Origin: Azadirachta indica
Taxonomy: Eukaryota; Streptophyta; Magnoliopsida; Sapindales; Meliaceae
Assembly: GCA_022749755.1 (NCBI GenBank)
Contig: CM040449.1
Span: 10,760,363-10,824,362 of the forward strand
Length of the DNA stretch: 64,000 nucleotides
Direction: 5' to 3'
In this document: positions 51,466-64,000 of the stretch, piece by piece
Numbering within the stretch: the first letter of the stretch is position 1
Layout of the letters: every line of letters begins with the position of its first letter
The notes under the pieces: model-generated
The model's database searches: none
What the model saw: only the letters and a program-made list of their open reading frames with translations
Told to the model about the DNA's origin: nothing
Position numbers and translations under genes: made by a program

Positions 51466-53793
51466 ATGGTAGAAGAAAATCCCCAGATAGAAAAACTCAC
51501 AAGTTCCTCCACAATTAATCCTGAACAGAAAAAGAAAGATCCAAGTTCAACCCTTCGAATTCTTCTCAAATTTTACAAATTATTGTTCACAAAATGGCGT
51601 CATAAAAAGAAAAAAGAAGAAGATTATTCTCAGAAAACAGAGGCAAAGGTTGAAGTTCTTGAAGAAGACACGCGTAATAAGGTGCAAATTTTTGTACATC
51701 TATATGCTCTTATGTTCATTTGTATTAGTTTTTTTTTTAATTTATTTGGAATAATTACATTAATTTTATAATTTATTATCACAAATTAGCACTTGAATGT
51801 TTAATGAACTATGAACTCTTTTAATATCACAACATTTTACAATTGAATCTATGTAATACAAAATTTTAAGAGAAGAATTATTGCCTCTTTTTTTTTTTCT
51901 CTTTGTTTGACCTAATTTGAAAATGATTTTCTTTATTTTTCTTTCTTTATCGATAAAATTTACATTATCGATATATTTTATTTATATAAAAAAAAAGACT
52001 CTTTTATATATCTGGGGTAAATTTCTGTTACATATTTATACGTAAATTGGCGCATGCAAAAGCATGCATAAATTTTGTATTTATTTTTTTTAATTTTAAT
52101 TTTCATTTTTAGGAAATTCAAGAAGGCCCAGAAGACGAAGAAAACATGCAAGGAGTTCACGGCTTTAGAGGCGGAGAAACTCCACCGTCTCCGGCCGGTT
52201 TCTTCAAACCCCGAAACGTCGATATGCCTTTCATGTCTCCTACATTCTCAAGAAGCGCCAGTAGGAGGAGCCCTTCCCCGACGCCTTCATCTCTGTATAG
52301 AAGCGTAAGTCGGGCAAGCCCCGAACCGGCAGCCTCTCCGGCTTGTCTGTCGCGAAATGCGAGCCGGAGGAGCACCACCACACCCATCATGTTTTCGAAC
52401 TCGACGGGGATGATGAAGCCGCCGGCCGTCGAGAAGAAGCTTGAATGCACGCTTGAGGAATTGTGCTTTGGGTGTAAGAAGAAGATCAAGATTACAAGAG
52501 ATGCCTTTACAAATTCCGGGTTTGCTTCTTCTTCATATTTTCCTTTTCTTTTCTTGAGATAGTATCATTCAGACCCTGTATTTTTATGTTGTGCATGTTC
52601 AAGGCATGATTGTTTGGCATGTATCGAATAGGTCCTTACTTTTATTAAAATGATTACAATATATTTTTAAGCAACTAAATTTTACAATATATTTTTAAGC
52701 AACTAAATTTTTTTATCTATCTCAATATTTAATTAATAAAATCAATTGAATTCAAGTTAGAAATTCTAGTATTATTCTTTCAGAATTAGAGCGCAATGAA
52801 AATATAAAAGCGCTATAATGTCCTCTTTAAATTTGTGAAAAATTTATAGTAATTTCTATTCAGGTAATACAATCATCTATTTATATACTATATATCTTAT
52901 AATCACATATATTAACTAGTTTTTCAAAATAAAAATATAGCTTATTAGTATTATATTTTTTTATAAATTTTTTTTATACAAATTGACATGACAATATTAT
53001 ATTTTTATCTTCGTATCTATATATTTTATTTTCTTTTACTTTCATAGAAAAAGTAGAATATGTAACAATAATAAAAACACTATCATCAATAAATTTGGTT
53101 GTATAAAGTGATATAACTAAAGTATTCTAGACTTTCTCATAATTTAAAAGCAAAAATAAGCTTGAAAGGGAAGAAATATTGAGTATTATAAATCAATTAT
53201 GTCAAAAATTGATTTAACCGATAAAATTTCTTGGAAAATAGAGGACATTTGAGTCATTTGACATAATATTTAATGCTGCAAATTAACATCAGAATTGAAG
53301 ATGTTATAAAAGTAGTATGATTTATGTATTTATTTTTGGTATTGGCAGGCAAGTAATTCAAGAAGAGGAGATGCTAACAATAAAAGTGAAGCCAGGATGG
53401 AAAAAGGGAACAAAAATCACATTCGAAGGTATGGGAAATGAGGTAAAAGGGTCACACCCAGCTGACATAACTTTTGTGATTGCAGAAAAAAGGCACCCAT
53501 TTTTCCGAAGAGAAGGAGATGATTTGGAATTGGCTGTAGAAATTCCTTTGGTAAAAGCACTTACTGGTTGCACAATTTCAGTACCTCTTCTAGGCGGCGA
53601 GAAGATGGATTTATCCATGGACGATGAAATAATTCATCCTGGATTTGAAAGAGTTATTGAAGGACAAGGTATGCCTACAAAAGATCAGGGAAGAAGAGGA
53701 AATTTGAAGTTGATTTTCCTAGTTGATTTTCCCACTAAGCTGACAAATGAACAGAAGTCAAATGCCATCGGTATTTTAGAGAATTGTTGTTAA
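51466..53793 (+). CDS. Hsp40/DnaJ peptide-binding (C-terminal domain) protein without J domain, 355 aa
   Basis: Three exons: 51466-51681, 52113-52519, 53349-53793, 1,068 nt in one frame with GT-AG introns. Residues 1-80 are highly charged and Lys-rich. Residues about 95-175 are a Ser/Arg/Pro-rich linker (SRSASRRSPSPTPSS and similar). From about 182 the type II (DnaJB/Sis1) C-terminal substrate-binding fold follows: LECTLEELCFGCKKKIKITR, then LTIKVKPGWKKGTKITFEGMGNE, IAEKRHPFFRREGDDL, and a second barrel with PLLGGEKM and GQGMPTKDQGRRGNLK. No J domain (no HPD) precedes it in any frame of the upstream 1 kb. Known: plants contain some J-less DnaJ-C proteins annotated as HSP40/DnaJ peptide-binding proteins; without HPD the protein cannot stimulate Hsp70 ATPase in the usual way. 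A polypyrimidine tract lies just before the ATG in the 5' leader. Confidence 0.9.
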
Positions 53794-54589
53794 TTGATCA
53801 TTATTATCATCATCTACTTGTTTAGTTCTTTAATTTTATAGGAATGCTCAAGGATTGATCTAAGCTTTAATGTATTGTGTTGGATGATTTTAGGTCAGTT
53901 TGATTCTAAAATCTCTAAAGGTTTGTTATACACGATTGTAAAATTGATATAGAGGACTGTTTAAGCTGATTTTGTGTTTTATGATAAATAGTAAAACTTT
54001 TTGAGATGATACGAAAAATTTAGAGTCAAAACCTGGCTCCCCCATCAATTAAAGAGGTTTAATTATTTTTTATAATATTTGTTAAAAATAAAAATAGTAA
54101 AACATGACGTTGCTTTTAATTTGCTATTACAAGAGGCTTAACAACATAAATATTAGCTGCCAAATAGTTGTTCTGCTTCTAAAATTAAAATAGAAACACT
54201 CGTACATATACCCTTAATTTAGTTTATTCAAAATTTCAATTTTTGTGTTATAGATTTCAAATTTTTTATGAAAGATTTTTATGTTTTATTCTTGCATTAG
54301 TGTGTTCATGTGAGTACGCACCCAGAAAAGAGCTAATTCTGCTTCAGGACCAAGTCAACAGAAACATTTTACCATAAAATAAGCCAAAAAAAAAAAAACA
54401 GAAATACAAGCAAATTTCAACAGAACTTTCATTTTCCAAACCAATGAGTCTTATTAAAATTGAAATCATACAAAGAAAGAACAAAAGATACCCTACGTTG
54501 GTTCGAGTACCATAGATTATGAACAGAATTATGGTTTATAGAGAAAAAGAACTTACAGGGAAGGCAGAGACAATCAACTTATCATCTGC
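53794..54589. other. Tail-to-tail region between the DnaJ-like gene and ALDH3F1
   Basis: Two convergent 3' ends about 800 bp apart. No other feature was recognised. Confidence 0.6.
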
Positions 54590-59849
<5,260 letters not shown>

Positions 59850-60692
59850 TGCCTCAGAGGAAAGTACAAGAAAAAATACAAAGAAGGATTTGTATTCTGT
59901 TTGGTTTTGCTTGGACCGTGTATTTGCGGATGAATGTAAATATATAATAATTTAAATTGAATTAATTAATTTTGGACGTTTGCTCCAATGGCGAACTGGA
60001 GAGCAAATATAAGTATTTTTTTTTATTATTTAAATTTTAATAACTTGTGGGAAGTTTCGGGTCACAGGGCGCGTGTAGTCGTGGCTCGCGGCGTTTTCTG
60101 GTCTTAAGTCTTAACTGCGGGGGTGTGATTAGTCAGTTATTTAGCGTACTCGCGTTTTCCACGTCGTTTATGGGCGCGTGCTCAATGTTTGGAGTCGACG
60201 TCTATTTAGCTGGTTTTCTGCTGAGTTGTGATGTGAACGCGGGAATCTGGAGGTGGGGGATGCTTTTTGTACCATGAATTTACGGCCAGAATAATAATAT
60301 TTGGACCCCTAATTGTTTGTATTTTGAAATAAAGATGTAAAGTTTCTATATATGTCAAACAAATCTCTTACTGTGATATTAGAAAAAGTAATATTTTCAT
60401 CTCTTAACTTTATTAAAGTAATTTATTATGAAATACATTTCCAATTTTAATAAATTAATTCCTAATTTTAGATACTTTTAATTTTACATAGGTTCTGTTG
60501 TAGACAAAATTATTAAAATCTAGTAAACCGTATCTTGATTCATTATTTTAAAAAAGTTTTAATAATGAAAATATTATTATATCTTAAAAAAATTAAACAA
60601 TATTATATTTTAAATGTCACAATGTAATAATATATAATTCAGCACTAAACGTATTTTTATGTTTAGGTATATTCGATACCAATACTAAAATT
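59850..60692. other. ALDH3F1 upstream region, including a GC-rich segment at 60050-60290
   Basis: AT-rich DNA directly upstream is followed by about 240 bp of CpG-rich sequence (many GCG and CGC). Its open frame has no recognisable content. It may be regulatory, a CpG-rich inserted fragment or an old exon; none of these can be shown here. Confidence 0.4.
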
Positions 60693-61644
60693 ATTTTAAT
60701 GTATATTTGATATTACTAATTTTACTTAAATTTGAAAATATAACTTAAAAAGTATTTGATAAACACTAATTATTAGTGGTATTTATTCACTTTCTTTTAC
60801 TAATATTAGAAATTGTGCCATTCTATCTCATAGTTACTATAGTTTTAAAATAACAATACTTTGATTTCAAATATATATATATATATTACTTCTAAATGCA
60901 TTTTGTTTATATATTTATTATTTTTTTCAAATACAATAAATAAAATAAATATTATGGACACCAATGTTTATAATTTAAATAAATTAGAAGAAGTTTATTA
61001 GTTTATAATTTTGTATAAATATTTTTAATTATTTTTATATTAATAATTTCAATAAAAGTTTCGGACACGCCTCTTATACATAAATTATATCAAACGAGTT
61101 AGAGAAAAAGTGAAAAGATATATAATATGACTATGTACAATGCAACATGACCCACAATCAATTATTTATAAAATATAGAAGATAAGATTTTAAATTTTGT
61201 ATTAAAATTATTAAAATTTTGTATTATTAATTATAATATTTTATTTTAATGTTGTGGATTGTAACATTAAATTAATGTGTATTTTCTATCTCAATTATAC
61301 TTGACCATTTATCAGAATTATTATATCATATTTCATTTTCGATGAAAGTAATTAATTGGTCTGGCTAACTGATTTTTTTTAGATAAGATATATTTAGAAC
61401 CACGAACGGGAGTTTGTCTTTATGATACGGACATAAAACAATTGATAATATGTAATAGAAACGTTTAAATGAATTATTGGTGTTGATAATATTTTTGTCC
61501 TTAAATTTTATTAAAATATAAATGATAATATAAGTTTTTCAATGTTAACATTTTCATACCAGACAGCGAGAGGGACAACGATACATATGTTACCTGAAAA
61601 ATATATAAAATTGAGGACTTATTTATCAAAAATTACCAAAGTAT
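60693..61644 (+). repeat. Direct tandem duplication, copy 1 (952 bp)
   Basis: Starts at ATTTTAATGTATATTTG and ends at ACCAAAGTAT. Copy 2 follows immediately. Differences visible by eye are a few single-base changes, a shorter (AT)n run and small indels. No coding content. Confidence 0.93.
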
Positions 61645-62587
61645 ATTTTAATGTATATTTGATATTACTAATTTTGCTTAAATTTGAAAATAAAACTTAA
61701 AAAGTATTTGATAAACACTAATTATTAGTGGTATTTATTCACTTTCTTTTACTAATATTAGAAATTGTGCCATTCTATCTCATAGTTACTATAGTTTTAA
61801 AATAACAATACTTTGATTTCAAATATATATATATTACTTCTAAATGCATTTTGTTTATATATTTATTATTTTTTTCAAATACAATAAATAAAATAAATAT
61901 TATGGACACCAATGTTTATAATTTAAATAAATTAGAAGTTTATTAGTTTATAATTTTGTATAAATATTTTTAATTATTTTTATATTAATAATTTCAATAA
62001 AAGTTTCGGACACGCCTCTTATACATAAATTATATCAAACGAGTTAGAGAAAAAGTGAAAGATATATAATATGACTATGTACAATGCAACATGACCTACA
62101 ATCAATTATTTATAAAACATAGAAGATAAGATTTTAAATTTTGTATTAAAATTATTAAAATTTTGTATTATTAATTATAATATTTTATTTTAATGTTGTG
62201 GATTGTAACATTAAATTAATGTGTATTTTCTATCTCAATTATACTTGACCATTTATCAGAATTATTATATCATATTTCATTTTCGATGAAAGTAATTAAT
62301 TGGTCTGGCTAACTGATTTTTTAGATAAGATATATTTAGGACCACGAACGGGAGTTTGTCTTTATGATACGGACATAAAACAATTGATAATATGTAATAG
62401 AAACGTTTAAATGAATTATTGGTGTTGATAATATTTTTGTCCTTAAATTTTATTAAAATATAAATGATAATATAAGTTTTTCAATGTTAACATTTTCATA
62501 CCAGACAGCGAGAGGGACAACGATACATATGTTACCTGAAAAATATATAAAATTGAGGACTTATTTATTAAAAATTACCAAAGTATA
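61645..62587 (+). repeat. Direct tandem duplication, copy 2 (943 bp)
   Basis: Same order of sequence as 60693-61644, for example CGGACACGCCTCTTATACAT, ACCACGAACGGGAGTTTGTC and CCAGACAGCGAGAGGGACAA in both. The junction is head to tail. Confidence 0.93.
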
Positions 62588-64000
62588 ATCTAATTTGTTG
62601 TTATAGCAAACTTTAGAGATGAAAGTGTTGCTATCCTAAATTTATTTCATTATAGTTGCATCTAAGATATGATATGAAAATTGAGTGATTATGATTGATT
62701 ACTTGTACCCATTATTTTAATTCGAAAGCAATCAATGAAAGATCTAAAAAATAATTTTTATATTAAATCAATAATTTCATATCGGAACAATGCAATCCTT
62801 TACATATTTATATCAAATATATATTGACCCTTAATTTTAAAAAATTAAACAAGAGTACGAAATTATTTATCTATTATTTACCCATGAGGTCATATAAAAC
62901 CAACAAAACAAGTTAGTTTATTCTATATACTTAAATTAATTAATAATATCTTATTAAGATGGTGACAATTTTAAGAGATGCCCAAGTTTATTTAAAAAGG
63001 CAAGGCTATGATACATGCATTTGCAGCATGATTCCCAAATTCTTGTTTTGTAATTTTAACTTTCTTATCACAATTTCATATATATATATATATGCGATAT
63101 TGGGTTACATTTAAAAATTAAAAGAAGTTGTAACAAAAATGTTAGAATTACAATAAATAAGTTGGGATGAGAAAGTAGTAAAAATGAGTGAAACAACTCA
63201 AATGGCATAAAATTGTACTATGGACCTAATTTGGTTAGTTTGCTAAAGTTTAGGGACAAATATGTTATTATCCTTCTATTATCTTTTCTCTCAGGATACA
63301 AAAAAATGCGACTGGCCAGTTCAACGAGTCGCGTGAACCCACCGCCTTGTGAACCTCGTGAAACGATTAATTTTTATCCTCCGAAATTTTATCAACAATC
63401 TTGACTGTGAAACGAGCAGTCTTCATTATCTCATCATGACTATAAAAATCGCCGAAGAATATTCAGCAGTCGCTTGCACGCACGCATCGATTACCGCTCC
63501 TGGAAGGAAGCATCTTCTGCTGTCAAATGAAGCCGAGTCCAATCCTGCCGCTTGATCATCCCCCAGAATAAATGATGCCACAACGATCTATTGTTTAATG
63601 GAGTAATAATGTTCGAATCCCTTAATTTTAACTTTTTTGCAAATAAACACATAACTTTTATACTTGCAATAAGAATATTCCTAACCTATTAAAATCACTA
63701 AAAAACCTTTTAATATTAAATTATATACTGCAATATTGCAAACATAATACTAGAAATATTTCTATAAATCATAACACTGTAATAAGACAATTTGGTTATT
63801 TTAGAACGAATTAATCCTGGATTAATTTGTGACGACTACAAAAAATATATGGTTTTGTTATAGTATATATATTAGGGACTCTAAGGTTATTAACCTATTT
63901 AATCATTCTGATATCACATCGCGTCACGTATAAATCACGGACTGGAAGGTTATTGTCCTATTCCTCAGTCTGGTATAACATCACGGGTAACAGAGGAAGA
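62588..64000. other. Intergenic DNA to the window end
   Basis: AT-rich up to about 63290, then about 300 bp of more balanced composition (63290-63590) with two short overlapping frames that were not recognised. It might be the edge of a gene or a regulatory region, but no domain or splice-consistent model was found. Confidence 0.4.

Noticed and set aside
51357..51569. Minus-strand Arg/Lys-rich frame near the DnaJ-like start.
   Set aside because: It is the reverse of the polypyrimidine leader of the DnaJ-like gene.

Overview
The window is nuclear DNA from a flowering plant, very probably a eudicot. It is AT-rich, its genes are split into many short exons with GT-AG introns, and the protein products (CELLULOSE SYNTHASE INTERACTIVE, a KIN-7 kinesin, ALDH3F-type dehydrogenase, nucellin/Asp1-like aspartic proteases, a BAHD acyltransferase relic) are plant families. 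Nothing bacterial, organellar or viral was recognised.

Layout. 1-2634 (+): last four exons of a CSI1/CSI3-type gene (ARM repeats, then a C2 domain). 3819-8104 (-): intact nine-exon replication factor C small subunit (Arabidopsis RFC3 type). 8105-11264: intergenic DNA holding a more GC-rich insertion-like block with a ~36-bp minisatellite. 11265-24108 (+): a 26-exon KIN-7 kinesin. 24374-42154: an aspartic protease cluster, all on the minus strand, with two intact eight-exon paralogues (A, 420 aa; B, 420 aa), one small remnant (D) and a third, more diverged copy (C) that seems to be frameshifted at the exon 4/5 junction. A and B, with flanking DNA, are copies of one duplicated unit, separated by about 4 kb of extremely AT-rich DNA. 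42155-50250: a gene-poor tract with a five-member family of tRNA-like elements on the minus strand. Each has a conserved upstream block, and a decayed BAHD acyltransferase pseudogene lies inside the tract. 51466-53793 (+): an Hsp40/DnaJ C-terminal (peptide-binding) protein with no J domain. 54590-59849 (-): intact ten-exon ALDH3F1-like aldehyde dehydrogenase with one apparent GC-AG intron. 59850-64000: intergenic DNA with a recent ~950-bp direct tandem duplication.

The intact genes are unrelated housekeeping or cell-biology genes and do not form a pathway; plant gene order of this sort normally carries no operon-like meaning. The parts that reflect local genome dynamics are the protease cluster, the tRNA-like array and the 950-bp duplication.

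Exon models were built by hand from reading frame, splice consensus and remembered family sequence. For RFC3, the kinesin, proteases A and B, the DnaJ-like gene and ALDH3F1 the summed exon lengths are a multiple of three. No alignment, folding or database search was run. The most unusual signal is the tRNA-like family at 42859-50122.
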